64,000 nucleotides of DNA from contig NC_061122.1 of assembly GCF_002878395.1 (NCBI RefSeq), positions 80,214,147 through 80,278,146 of the forward strand, written 5' to 3'. Position numbers and translations under genes: made by a program. A model generated the notes under the pieces. That model had not been told where the DNA came from. It did not search any database and worked only from the letters and a program-made list of their open reading frames with translations. This document shows positions 11,447 through 24,600 of this stretch, piece by piece; position 1 is the stretch's first letter, and every line of letters starts with the position of its first letter. Origin of the DNA: Capsicum annuum (lineage: Eukaryota > Streptophyta > Magnoliopsida > Solanales > Solanaceae).

Positions 11447-12830
11447 TGAAGCCTGAGATATCCAGATAATTGAGTTGGGATGCGATGTTAAATCAGGCGC
11501 AAATGGAAGGCAACCCACAATGTGTTGTAAAGTTATGTAGGTAGTTGTTTTTGATTGATTTATGGGATTAATTTGTGTGTTGATCTACAGGAGTTGAAAT
11601 TGCAAAAAAATATGAGTAGGAGTTTTCTAGATAAGCAGGGACAGAACACCAGATGGGCTGTTAGCCTAGGATGGACCGTCACTACGTATATCGTAAGTGG
11701 CTAAATTAACTATATACATTGGATAAGGTATCATGGCCAGGCTGATAGACCATAGCGTAGCAACAAACCATTGCTATAACCGATGATCTTTGGCAGATCA
11801 GCTTCAATTTTGGTAAGTCATGACGATCACCATAATGGGCTGTCAACTTAGATATTCACCATCAATGTGGCTGTCAACTTTTAGCAACTTAATTATTGGG
11901 AGGGTTGGCCCAAGTCCAAGTTCTGATTCTCTCATGTATAAATTAGTCCCATGACCCAACCCAATTAGAGTGGTTACATGTGAATGCATGTTTTCCCGAC
12001 TTTAACTTCTAAAAATGATTAAAATCTCCCACATTCAATCATCTTAAACCACATTCATTCCCCCATAAATACTTTAGGTTCTTTCTTCTCTTATTTAAGC
12101 CCTACAACACATCCCATTGTTCTATCATTCACTTTACTCAAGGTCTCTTCACTGAAAAAGAAATTCTCGTATTTCATTAGTTAAGTTTTCAAAATTCAAG
12201 TGATTGTGAAGTTGCATTGTGATCCCAGGTATGTTTCTAAAACTTTGATTCTTCGTAAAGGTAACTTTTACTAGCTGAAATGAGTGTTATGGTGCTTAAA
12301 GTTGTTTTCATGTGTAAAGAAAAATGAATGTTTTCTTTTTAATAGTGGAGCTTATATGAGGTAAAGTCTGAGTAACCCTGTTAGAGCATGTGTGTTGATG
12401 AAATTTTGAGTAAATTGAGATTTCTATCTAGTTAAAAATATAGGCATACCAAGTATTTGATAAAATTCCCTAAAGAAAGAAAATTTAACTGGGCTTTTGA
12501 TGGACATATTGATGGAACGTCCTCGTACAATGGACTGTCGTTGCAGCCATAAGTAAAGAATTCAATATTGATTATTTTTGGATACTAGCAACGGTCAAAG
12601 AGACAGACCGTCAGACCAGTGATATACCATCAGCCTCACCATTGTAAAGTCATCAAAACACTGTCTAAGGAGCAATGAATTGATCGATGGCCCATTACAA
12701 GAGCGATGGATCCTCAACTTATCCATCTACCTTAAACAGAATTCAATCATTTTCCAAGATGATCATATTAAAATATATGTGTGGTATCTTTCTTTTAACT
12801 CAAGTAACATGACTCAAAGCTACCATCAAG
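11447..12830 (+). other. Athila spacer between integrase and 3' ORF
   Basis: Noncoding. The stretch after integrase (GCAAATGGAAGGCAACCCAC at 11499) is a familiar post-integrase segment of this element type. Short GC-rich words containing ACCGTC/GACGGT recur (about 11670, 11820, 12530, 12610). A promoter-like TTATTTAAG at 12091 is followed by a pyrimidine-rich leader and a splice-donor-like CAG|GTATGT at 12226-12234, so a spliced message for the 3' ORF is possible. Confidence 0.5.
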
Positions 12831-14236
12831 GAGGGGAGGTGGCCGATCTCGGCCAACTCGTGAAGTAACCACATCAAGAACTAGAAATGAACTAAAAAGG
12901 GATACTGAATCCCAATCCTACAACACTCATCAAAGAAAGAAAAAAAATCAACCACCCTTCTAGTCTGATGGGGAGAGTGGGTCATTAAGTATGGGGGCTA
13001 GTAGTAAAGTAGCAGTGAAAATTATGGCAGCTCAAGTTTGAGCCCTTATACTGAAGGGGACAAAGAAGTCACCACTGATCCCGCAGAAATAGGAGAAGGG
13101 TAATATAATTAAAAGAAAATACCCAAAGGTTCAAGAATTAATAAGATGGAAAGTTGAGAGAGCGAAGAATCTTTTTAATGATGGGCTTCAACCAATATAA
13201 ATTAGGAGTATGAAGCGGCCCAATGCAGAAGAATATCAGATTTTCAAAACTAACCTTAGTGAATATTCGGACCTAGAAAGGAGGTTCAATAAATATGAGC
13301 TAGCATGGCTGAGTAAGCCTCCCGGATCATACTACCCAGACATTGTGCATGACTTTTTTGCTAATTACTTAACAATATTAGAGAAGGATTGCCCAAAAAG
13401 AACCAGAGTGATAGACATAAGAAACAGAACAAGAGTTTCGATTAGGGATATAATAGTTGATATCTTTGATCATACCATAAACCAAATCTTATTTGGTCAG
13501 CAGTACACCATTTTAATCATGTATTCAGAACAAAGAGTGGATTGCAAAATTGTCCCTAAGTTTTAGGGAAAAATTTTTTTGGTCCATAGTCAGGCTAAGA
13601 CTTATGCCAACAGGAAAAGATGTTAATCTTTGACCGTCAGAGGGTGGTACTAGTGGAAAGTCTAATATAAAGGGCAAAAATTAACTTCAAGAAGATAATT
13701 TGTTATGAGATATTTGTGCGGGGTTATAAGACATCTAGCCCATTACCATTCCCAAGCTTAATTATAGAGCTTTGCAGGCATGCAAATGTACCAAATATCT
13801 GAGGAGCAGATACTGAGATTTGGGCTACCAGAAGGCAAGATACTAAAAGAACAAAGGATGACACAAAATTTAAAATAAGAGTTCATAAACCTCTGGCATT
13901 AGATACACAGACAAAATATACACCAGTGGCATCAAATGCACCTTCGAGTATGCCAATTTGATCCATAGGGCACTTCTACAGTTTCTAGGTCTGTAGCTAT
14001 ACCTCCCATGTCAAACACAACATACATCGCTTCAATTCCATCTAGATACTAGAGTATAGGTTAACCCAGGAGAACTTTGCAAAAATTGTCAAAGCTCAAA
14101 AAGAGTTTGGGTGGCAATTGAATGTATGAGCCAAAAATTATATACCATTTATGGACAGAGTGGTAGCTAAGGCTTTGAAGCCTTATGAGAATCTACGTAC
14201 AAGGATGTATGATATGGAAGAATATATGAATGATAG
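12830..14236 (+). pseudogene. Athila 3' ORF (putative plant transposon protein type), first part
   Basis: The best stretch is 13210-13566: a Glu/Tyr-rich start, then PPGSYYPDIVHDFFANYLT and IRNRTRVSIRDIIVDIFDHT. These match what I know as the 'putative plant transposon protein' domain, found downstream of integrase in related plant elements. About 13700-13790 reads IICYEIFVRGYKTSSPLPF, a later part of the same protein in a new frame. The biochemical role is unknown. The ORF is cut at 14236 by the solo LTR G and continues at 25124. Confidence 0.65.
14232..14236. repeat. Target-site duplication, left of solo LTR G
   Basis: GATAG, an exact match to 25119-25123. Confidence 0.85.
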
Positions 14237-16237
14237 TGAAACACCATGGGTTTTTATCCTTAGAAATTTCTTAAGTTTTTAGCTCTCTAGATATCATATG
14301 ACATGGGTTACTAGTCATATGATGTGGTACAATTTGGTAGGGCATGGTCATATATTAACCAATGTGGGTTTGGTTGGTTTCTATCTAAGGTATAAATGGA
14401 TCATACTAGTCATATGTTAGGGTACTAGTAGTATGATGTTAATCGTATTTTTCCCTATGTTTAACCTAGAGGATTTTATTTTGCCTAAGGTATGGATTAA
14501 GGGTACTGGTCATATGATAGGGTATGGATCAGCTATGGTGGTCGTATGTTGGACAGTATTGGGGTCCAAGGGGAGGCATAGGGTATGAGATAAGGATACC
14601 ACTCGTATAATAGGGTATGGTTTGGAGAGGTGGTCATACCTTCTGCAGGAGTTTTATATAGTTTAAGTTGGGAGTAATCTGGACATTTCCTCTCCTTAAA
14701 CCCCTAAGGCCCCATGACTTATTATACTCTTGGGACATTATTTACCCTATTATTCTAGTCTTAAATACTTATAAACTCTCTCAAATTCTCTTAAGGCTCA
14801 TAGGTCATGGAAGGCTAGGGTTTCTTTAATAAGGTCAATTTGAGGCCTACAAGGGTGGTTTCTGTTCGTCATCTTTGTAATATAAGGCATACTATTCCTC
14901 CCTCATGGTTAATTCAAACAAACGGCATGTATTATGTATGGTTTTTATGGCATAATTGTGGTATGATTTTTGGTTTTGAATATATATTTGGGGTTTTGGT
15001 TATAAATAGTTTGTTTATGATTTTCCTATGTTTTAATTATGATTTTCATAATTTAATGGTTGTTTGAACATGTGGTTGCATGGGAATGATTAGTTGGTAC
15101 TTGGTTTTGGTTTTGAAAATTATATGCCCTCAACATGTTTAATAAAATGCCTATGAGAATGTTTTTACTATATTGTTGAACTTTCATTGAAAACTTTGCA
15201 TGGTATAAAGTGGTAATGGAACCCTAACTGGTTTGGATGGTCTTTAATGGTTAAATGGTAAGGTCTTGGTAGACATGGTTATGGATTAATTGAATACACT
15301 TTTGGGGTACATGGAAATCCACCAAGAAAACTTAATAATGGTCATCTTTTGGGGTACATGGGAATTCCTTCTTTAAATAGGATGGCTAAGGACATTGCTT
15401 GCAAGCTATGGTCGGTATACGATACCACTACTTATAGACTTGGTTAATAATAAGTGGAATAGGTTGTTTGATTGTGTGCTAATGGTTTTAATTGGGAAAT
15501 AACGGTGGGGTGTAATAGCTAACCGTAAAGGTATGAGTCCAATGGACGGACACTGGAAACACATGTTTGCCGGCATGAGGATTGGTCATGACAACCACAT
15601 ATATATTACTTATGGGGTACACGGGAATCCCCTAAGTAACACTTGTATATATGTATCATAAAGAGCAAAGGGTACACGGGAATCCCCTACTCCTATTATA
15701 TCTCTGGTTCGTGCGGCTACATACATCGGGGCCCATTCAAGGGGTAACATTGGACCCATATATCATGTGGGTAGTTCTAGGAAAATTAAGTTACACATAC
15801 CTAGGTTATTAGTTTTAAGGCATGCTAAACCCGATCCCTTATCCCATTATAAATATATATATATGTATTATTGTGTAAGCGTATGGTTATTTACTTGGTT
15901 TTAAAGGTTGGAATTGTTTTATCCTCATCCTAAGTGCATGCTATCATTTACACTCTAACCCATCTTTGGGAGTTGTATCCCTACGCGATGCAGGAATCGG
16001 CCATTCTACTCCTCCTGCTTAGTGATCAAATTCAGGATCAGCCTGTGTTGGATTGAAATAGTGAGCTTCCATATTCCTGAAGGCTCCATTTAATGTCATA
16101 GATGTTTTTACATACTTTAGTAATTTTATAGACTATGGTTTTGTCTATGTTTGGGGCATGTCCCAATAGGATATTGTTTTACTTTTGGTTAGAGGCTTTA
16201 TGGGACTAGTATGGGTGGTATGGGAGGTGTCGGTAGT
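14237..16237 (+). repeat. Solo LTR G, left part
   Basis: Begins TGAAACACCATGGG and aligns by eye with the 5' LTR of element F (39097-41284) along its length, for example TAGAGGCTTTATGGGACTAG at 16191 against 40885. No PBS, gag or pol follows, so it is a solo LTR left by recombination between two LTRs. Split by element H; the rest is at 24791-25118. Contains four copies of GGGGTACA(C/T)GGGAATCC-like words at 15304, 15352, 15616 and 15670. Confidence 0.85.
16233..16237. repeat. Target-site duplication, left of element H
   Basis: GTAGT, paired with GCAGT at 24791-24795 (4 of 5). Confidence 0.7.
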
Positions 16238-16930
16238 TATAACACCCTAATTTTCTAGAACCGAAATGCCACACAGTGCTCATGACCCCAAGGGACCACA
16301 AGATAACCCTCTACTAATATTTGCACCTGAATAGTGCATAATATAGGTAATTAATATGGAAAACTGGCAGAATCTTTCCATAAGGTTCAAAACATCCAAA
16401 ATAATCAATACCAAAAAACTGAAACTAACACATCTATCTAAAAAGCCTCTACTGTCTAAACTGTGGAGCTGATGGGACATATCCCCAACTAACTCCGTCT
16501 ACTAAAAGAAATAAATTGAGTCTAATGCCATAATAAAATAAGGATCATCCTTAAATGAAGAGGATTCACTGCTACGTCTACTGCTACTGACTGAGTTTGG
16601 ACTATAAAGGGTGCTCTGGATCTCGTGCCTCTAAACCTATGGAGTAGAGTAAAACACCATAGCGCAAATGCGTCAGTACATGGGAATATATTAAGTATGC
16701 AAGATGAGGTAAGGCTAAATACAAAGGCTTATGCATGAACAATTACTTAACTAAGTAACATAAGAGTACTGAATGAGGACATATGCATAAATGCACAAAC
16801 CATAACTGAAATCATTGTGACTCTGAATACTGAGACTCAGATACTAATTTACTGATGTCTGAACCTCACTACTAATACTGAGATACTAAATAACAGAACC
16901 TTCTGATATTGATAACTGAGTACTGAAGTT

Positions 16931-17705
16931 GAGATCAGTCCTATCTAGCGAGTGATCTCTAAATCTGATGATACTGAAGCTGACTAACTGATTCTACTCA
17001 TATCAGTGACTGAATTCTGAGCATGCTACTATCGACTAACTAAATCTGAGATCAAACCTCTCTAATGGATGATCTCTGAATCTACTACCAATGACAATGA
17101 ATGAGTATATCTGAGATTAGACCTATCTAGCAGAAGATCTTTGAATCTGATAATGAGATAAATTAGCTGATTCTGAGATCAGGCCTATCTAACGAGTGAT
17201 CTATGGATCTGATCATGAGAATAATTAACTGAATCTAAGATCAGTCCTATCTAACAGGTGATATCTGATATATTAGTGCTGATACTGATTAACTTTATGT
17301 GAGACCAGGCCTATCTAGCGGGTGGTCTATGAATCTATGGAACTATCTAAGTTCCTCACTGAGATGGGTAACTGTATCTGACAGTCCTGATTTTTGAGTT
17401 CTACTCTGAAGACTACTACTGAACTACAACTGTAGGAGTTCTCACTTAATTGATATGCCCCGAATCTAATCTAGCAGGGTCCAACCTGTAGCCCCAGCTG
17501 GAAAAGTGTCAATACCGTGCCACGGTCAAAGACCTCTGCTATGGTCAAGCCTCTCTAATGGGTGACCCTGAACAGGAAGTCAAGCCTAAGGTAGTATGAT
17601 AGTCAAGACTTAATCTAACGGGTAACTCCTGGTCCTACACTGGCTACGCAGTTCTGGAGTTCAAGGACTGTTACTAACGACTCTTCCTCTCTAACGGGGA
17701 GTTGT
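16931..17705. repeat. Hairpin array with changing stems in the H 3' LTR
   Basis: About nine units have a centre like CCTATCTAACGGG flanked by self-complementary stems: GAGATCA/TGATCTC (16931-16959 and 17048-17076), GAGATCA/TGATCTA (17175-17203), GAGACCA/TGGTCTA (17301-17329), GGTCA/TGACC (about 17543-17566) and ACGACTC/GAGTTGT (about 17678-17706). Spacing of units 2-6 is 62-65 bases. The same array is present at 22296-23055. Confidence 0.8.
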
Positions 17706-18989
17706 CATCCCTGCACTCGCTCGGTGCTAGTTACTACTCCCAACTGAAGGACTCAAACTGATTCTTAACTGAGCTTAGATTGAGCTGAATCTGTTACTAA
17801 TCATACTAATTAACTGAGTTAAGTTGAGTTTACTTGGTTCCATTATCTGACAGAATACTACTGAATCTCATTATTTGACTAAATGATACTGAGTTCTGAA
17901 TTGATTACTTGAATGTTACTAAGGTCTGAGCTAAACACTTAAATTCTACTAAGATATGAGCTGAGTACTAAACGGAAGTTGGAATACTAATGATGCTTAG
18001 ATTACTGAGATTTGTTAAGTTCTGTAACTGTCTGAGAGTACTGAGTTCTATAACTCACTGAGTTCTAAGAATCGTGGCTTGATTGAGATTATCGTGAAAA
18101 CTGACACTGGCTCTAAACTTATAGCTAATTTGTCGGGTATAAATACCCCATGGACTCGATAACATAAAATTAAAACATAAACATTGTTGAATAATCATGA
18201 CCATGGACATATATTCACCATTACAATCATTAAAGCATCTCTTCAAGCATTTGGAACTCATAAACATGTGATAGTATAAGGAGACATGTTATTGGCTCAT
18301 GCTTCATTCAATAAGGTCTTGCAACAAACATTTAACATGCATTAAAGAGAATATAATTGGTGGATTTTATGCTAACATGTCATAATTCATTCATTAAGGC
18401 TTTTCAACAACCACCTGGCATGCATGAGCTTGCACATAATTTGGTATCTCCAGTCAACATGCTATAGTGGCTCTAATTCCTTCACATAAGCATCTTATCA
18501 AACATATGGGGAGCATGCTTGGTTATTCAACAATTTATACACTCAATTGACATAAACACATTACTTAACATGCAATTTGAAGAGGGTTTATCATGAACAT
18601 CATACAATCCATCACATATTAGAATTAACTCTTGACGTTTTATAAACAAAACATGAACTTAACTCAATAATAGCATGAACTTCAATTTCAATTCACATGA
18701 ATTATGAAAACTCATAAATATAAGATCTTTGAATTTAGAAAAAGGATTCTTGAACTTCTTGGGTGGAAGGGACCTAAGAATCAACATTTGCATACCTTAG
18801 TTTCTTGATTCTTGAAAAGTTAACGAAGGAATCTTGATGATTGGGGTCTTGATTTAGGAACCCTACCTTTTGTTCTTGAACAATTTTGAGAGGAAAACTA
18901 GTATTTTTGGGTTAAATGAGGCCAAATCCTATGTTAAGGAGTATAAATGACCATTTTTACCCTTGTAACTAAACTAAAAAATTCTGATT

Positions 18990-19110
18990 TTACATACTGC
19001 GCGACGCGCCATAATCGCACCAGATTACTCAAAATTGGACAATTGAGAAACTGCTTGATGGAGCAACGTGGTGGAAATTGTGTTGCCACCTTGGTTGTGA
19101 ACTATAAATA
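18990..19110. repeat. GC-rich palindromic words in the H 3' LTR
   Basis: CpG-rich islands such as GCGCGACGCGCC (about 19000) stand out from AT-rich surroundings. The matching part of the other LTR (24375-24590) holds further variants, and element D has a cleaner array at 63077-63330. Confidence 0.5.
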
Positions 19111-19409
19111 CACCTGATACGGTGGAATTGTGGAGGATCAATGGATTTTGATGATTGTCATTTTAGCTGGCTCTGCAACGCGTTGAAGTACCATGTGGTA
19201 CACTGTCTCACTAAAATGGTTCTAACTCTTTGCCCGAGTGTTGGATTTGGGAGAATTTGGTATCGATGGAAAACTTATTCAATTCTCCACATGACACAAA
19301 GTCAATATTATGGAAATTCTACATGATTTAAAATAGTTATTACTTAGGAAGTCATCCCTTACTCTTCTTAAGGATGAAACTCAACTTAAAGAAAGTTTGG
19401 GATATTACA

Positions 19410-19425
19410 ATATCTCCCCCTTAGG
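19410..19425 (-). promoter_or_regulatory. Polypurine tract of element H
   Basis: On the minus strand, CCTAAGGGGGAGATAT directly beside the 3' LTR. A PPT-like copy recurs at 19851-19870. Confidence 0.8.
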
Positions 19426-20250
19426 AAACATTCGTCCTCGAATGTCTCTTGTTAGGCTAAGAATACTGATTGACTGATCTTACTTAAGGAACGTGAACAT
19501 CTAAAACTTGACTATGTGATATGGAACTACTGATATACTAAGTTCTTATACTGGACATGCATGTCTGATGCATGGAATACATAACTGAAGCTACTCATAA
19601 TCTAAATTCTCATAATGGACATGCATGTTTGATGCATGGATTCGTGACTGAGCTTCTCTCGTGAATGCATGATTGTATACACTAAAGAACTAAACTCTTT
19701 CTATTAAACATGCATATCTAATGCATTAATATATCTGATTCTTGAATGCATGACTGAGTATGCAATGATAACTGGTGCTAACTTTGTAAAGAGAATCTAA
19801 ACCTACAACTGAATAAGTCTAAGCACATGAAAGCATCAAGATATTATGGGGTATCTCCCCCTTGGGACTCTATGTCCCTCTAAGAACACTCTGCTAAAAT
19901 ACTGGGACAGTGCACGGGGCACCTACAAACTGAGTCATGCTTGATCATTTAAGATCTTGAAACTAAAGCATAATACATGAACTAAGTTATACTCATAACT
20001 ACTAGGATACTCTATCTTGGAATAGTTATATTATGGGAATTTTTTATAGCATGATCAGGTGAAGAAATGAAATAACAAACTATGCAAATCTAACTATTCG
20101 ACTACTAAACTGACTTACCGGCTCTACTAACTAACTCATGTTGAAAATTTAAGCTCAAAATGGAAGCGAAGGATTTAAGTATGCATATCAGATGAAGGAC
20201 TTAGAACATACCCGAATCTATATTAGGGAACCTTTCCTGATCATGGTGAG
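19426..20250 (-). other. Noncoding spacer of element H between gag and PPT
   Basis: AT-rich, with repeated GGACATGCATGTCTGATGCA-like words (about 19554, 19617, 19710) and a second PPT-like tract at 19851-19870. No protein motif. Confidence 0.55.
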
Positions 20251-21382
20251 TCTGAAGTGCATAGAGTCTATTCTGACGCTGACCACTATTGGCACCAGAA
20301 GTGGCACCCTGCTGATGAAGTTCTCTACCTCTCTGAGCTAGCACCCTATATTCTCATATTCTGTGGCCTGGCTTACCACACCCAAAACATACATCGTTGT
20401 TATCTCTGCACACACCTAGGTGTTTTTTGCCACACTCTCTACAAAGCAGATATGTACGAACACCACTAGTACTACTTTGGGATTTGGAGCCTGGAGCTCC
20501 ATCAAGACTACCATCCCTAATATTTGGTATGGGTACACTAGCTGAGGATGGAGCTGGGACTAAAAACTTCTGACTATGCTGAGAATGGTTAACACCTTGT
20601 GACCCTGCCTGAGAGAAATTATGACTACCTACTTTGGCTCTCTTACTCACTCTTTCTCTTTCTTTTGTCTTATCTTCCTCAATTTGTTGTGCATACATCA
20701 TCAGTATAGCAAGGTCCATATCTCTATTGAGCATAGCAGTCCTACACTCTTTCAATACCAACCTAGACACACCAGTCACAAACTTACTCATACTTGCTCT
20801 AAAGTCAGCTATCAAGTCGGGAGCATACTTAGCTAACTAGTTAAACTTAAGATAATAATCATTTACTATCATAGAGACTTACCTTAGGTTCATAACTCTT
20901 CTACCTTATCTTTACTCATTTCTAGGTAGAAAAATTTATCTAGAAAGGCATCTTGAAACTCCTGCCAAGTCATGGGAGTTATACCCTCCCCTCTACTCTT
21001 CTTCCACACTCCAACCCAATCATGAGCAATATCTTTCAAACTGATGATGTTAATTCTACACTCTCTTCCTTAGACACATGCATAATCTGAGTGATCTTCT
21101 TACCTCTTCTAGATAAAGTTATGGGTCATCACCTACTACTGACCCAAAGAATTTTGGTGGGTTCATTTTCATGAAATCTCTGATTCTGGCTGTGGATGAA
21201 CCCTAATCTTACTGAGGTGTGACTGCAGCCTGACGGTTGCCTTGAAAACTAGTGGTCACAGCTTGGGCTAGTGCCTAAAAAGTTGCTCGAAACTCTACAT
21301 GTGACACATTCTCATTCTCAGGATCTACTGGCTGAGGTAGCTAGTTATCATCCCTACGAGCATTAGCTTTTCTAGGAGGCAT
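20250..21382 (-). pseudogene. Chromovirus-like gag of element H
   Basis: Start ATG complementary to 21380-21382 (MPPRKANARRDDN, then a stop). A broken capsid region follows, then an open stretch at 20354-20815: FRASMSKFVTGVSRLVLKEC, a charged helix (QQIEEDKTKERERVSKRAK) and the zinc knuckle CRECGKKHLGVC with CFGCGKPGHRI. The tail (about 20250-20350) contains RQNRLYALQTHHDQER, normally followed by protease, which is missing. It would coat and package element RNA; this copy is disrupted. Confidence 0.85.
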
Positions 21383-21588
21383 ACTCTATAAATGAAAAGG
21401 AAAATGCATCAGACTTAGAATCAACTAAAACTTATGCATACTCACACGACATGAACACTGAAAGAAGGGAAACTGTTCCTAAAAACATCTTATAGCCTTC
21501 GATACATAAGTAAGGCATGCAACACACCCATGCATAAGACTCTACTAAATGTGGCTTTTCAGACATTCTAGGACACTATTGAACCTTA

Positions 21589-21601
21589 GGCTCTGATACC
21601 A
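21589..21601 (-). promoter_or_regulatory. Primer-binding site of element H
   Basis: On the minus strand, TGGTATCAGAGCC, complementary to the 3' end of plant initiator-Met tRNA, four bases from the 5' LTR. Confidence 0.9.
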
Positions 21602-21605
21602 AGTT

Positions 21606-24600
21606 TGTAACACTCCGATTTTTGGAAATCAGAATACCACACGGTGCTCATGACCCCGAGGGACCACAAGCTGACCCTCTATTGATATATGTACCTGAAT
21701 AGTGTATAATATAGGTAATTAATATGGAAAACTAGAGAAAACTTGCCATAAGGTTCAAAATATCTAAAATAATCAATACCAAAAAACTGAATACTAATAT
21801 ATCTGTTCGAAAAGCCTCTACTGTCTAAATTGTGGAGCTAATGGGACATGTCCCCAACTAACTTTGTCTACTAGAAAAATAAACTGAGTCTAGTGCCATA
21901 ATAAAGTAAGGATCATCCTCGAATGAAGAGGACTCACTGCTACGTCTACTACTGCTGACTGAGTCTGGACTACTAAGGGTGCTCTAGATCTCGTGCCTTT
22001 AAACCTATGGTGTAAAGTAAAACACCATAGCACAAATGCGTCAGTACGTTAGAATGTACTGAGTATGCAAGATAAGGTAAGTCTAAATACAAGGGCTTAT
22101 GCATGAACAATTACTTAACTAAGTAACATAATAGTACTGAAAGAGTACATATGCATGAACGCACAAACCATAACTGAAATCGTCGTGACTCTGAATACTG
22201 AGACTCAGATACTACTTTAATAACATCTAAAATCACTACTAATACTGAGATACTGAATAACTAAATCTTTTGATACTGATAACTGAGTACCGAAGTTGAG
22301 ATCAGTCCTATCTAGCGAGTGATCTCTGAATCTGATAATGCTGAAGCTGACTAACTGATTTTACTCATATCAGTGACGGAATTCTGAGCATGCTACTATC
22401 GACTAACTAAATCTGAGATCAAACCTCTCTAATGGATGATCTCTGAATCTACTACCAATGACAAGGAATGAGTATATCTAAGATCAGACCTATCTAGCAG
22501 AAAATCTTTGAATTTGATAATGAGATAAATTAGTTGATTCTAAGATCAGGCATATCTAATAGGTGATCTATGGATCTAATAATGAGAATAATTAACTGAA
22601 TCTAAGATCAGGCCTATCTAATGGGTGATCTATGGATATATTAGTACTGATACTGATTAAATTTATATGAGACCAGGCCTATCTAGTGGGTTGTCTATAA
22701 ATCTATGGAACTATCTAAGTTCCTCACTAAGATAGTTGATTGTATCTGACAGTACCGATTTCTGAGTTCTACTCTAAATACTGCTACTGAACTGCAACTG
22801 TAGGAGTTCTCACTTAACCGATATGCCCCAAATCTGGTTTAGTGGGGTCCAATTACAATTGGAACGGTGTCCATACCGTGTCACGGGTAAAGACCTCTTC
22901 TATGGTCAAGCCTGTCTAACAAGTTACCCTGAACAGGAAGTCAAGCCTAAGGCAGTATGATAGTCAAGCCTTAATCTAACGAGTGAATCCTGGTCCTACG
23001 TTGGCTACAGCAGTTTTAGAGTTCAGGGACTATTACTAATAACTCTACCTCTCTAACGGGGAGTCGTCATCCCTTTACTTGCTCGGTGCTAATTACTACT
23101 CCCAACTAAAGTACTTTGAACTGATTCTTAACTGAACTTAAACTGAGCTAAATCTGTTATTGATCATACTTATTAACTGAGTTAAGTTAAGTTTACTTGG
23201 TTCTGTTATCTGATGAAGTACTATTGAATCTCATTATCTAATTGAATGATGCTGAGTTCTGAATTGATTACTTGAATGTTACTGAGGTCTGAACTGAACA
23301 CTTGAATACTACTAAGATCTGAGTTGAGTACTAAACTAAAGATGGAATGCTTATGATACTTAGATTATTGAGATTTCTTAAGTTATGTAACTTTCTGAGA
23401 GTATTGAGTTTTATAACTCACTGAGTTCTAAGAATCGTGGCTTGATTGAGATTATCGTGAAAATAGACACTGGCTCTAGACTTGCAGCTAATTTATTGGG
23501 TATAAATACCCCTAAGACGCGATAACATAAAAGTAAAACATAAACATTCTTGAATAATCATGATCATGGACATTCATTCATCATTACAATCATTAAATCA
23601 TCTCTTCAAGCACTTGGAACTTATAAACATGTGATAGTATAGGAAGATATGCTATTGGCTCATGCTTTATTCAACAAGGTCTTGCAATAAATATTTAACA
23701 TGCATTGAAGAGCATATAAAATTGATGAATTTCATGCTAACATGTTATAATTCATTCATTAAGGCTTTTCAACAACCACCTGGCATGCATGATCTTGTAC
23801 ATAATTGGGGATCTCTAGTCAACATATTATAATGGCTCTAATTCCTTCACATAAGCATCTTATCAAACATATGGGGAGCATGCTTGGTTATTCAACAATT
23901 TATTCATTCAATTGACATAAACACATCACTTAACATGCAACTTGAAGAGGGTTTATCATGAACATCATACAATCCATCACATACTAGAATCAACTCTTGA
24001 GGTTTTATAAACAAAACATGAATTTAACTTAATAATAACATAAACTTCAATTTCAATTCACATGAATCATGAAAAGTCATAAATATAAGATCTTTGAATT
24101 TAGAAAAAGTATTCTTGAACTTCTTGGGTAGAAGGGACCCAAGAATCAACATCTCCATACCTTAGTTTCTTTATTCTTGAAAAGTCAAAGAAGGAATATT
24201 GATGATTGGGGTCTTGATTTAGGAACCCTAGCTCTTATTCTTGAACAATTTTGAGAGAAAACTAGTATTTTTGGGTTAAATAAGGCCAAATCCCATGTTA
24301 ATAAGTATATATATAGGGGTATCAAAATGACCATTTTTCCCTTGGAATTAAACTAAAAAATCTGGATTTTACATGTTGGTGTGACATGCCATAATCGCGC
24401 CAGCTTACTGGAAATTGGACAATTGAGAAACTGCTTGATGGAGCGATGCGGTGAAAATCGTGTTGCCACCTTGGTTGCAAACTAGAAATACACCGTGATG
24501 TGGTGGAATCATGGAGGCTCACTGGATTTTGATTATTTCTATTTTGGTTGGCTCCGCGATGTGCTGAATTACCAGGTGGTACACTACCTCACTAAAATGG

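Larger units (their letters stand above)
16238..19409 (-). repeat. Element H 3' LTR
   Basis: 3172 bases, from TATAACACCC (decayed TG end) to GATATTACA. Near-collinear with 21606-24790 with many single-base differences. Contains the hairpin array at 16931-17705. Confidence 0.9.

Noticed and set aside
16931..17329. Regular 62-65 base spacing suggested a CRISPR array or satellite.
   Set aside because: Units vary in the stems, have no constant repeat with unique spacers, lie inside both LTRs of a retrotransposon, and the genome is eukaryotic.
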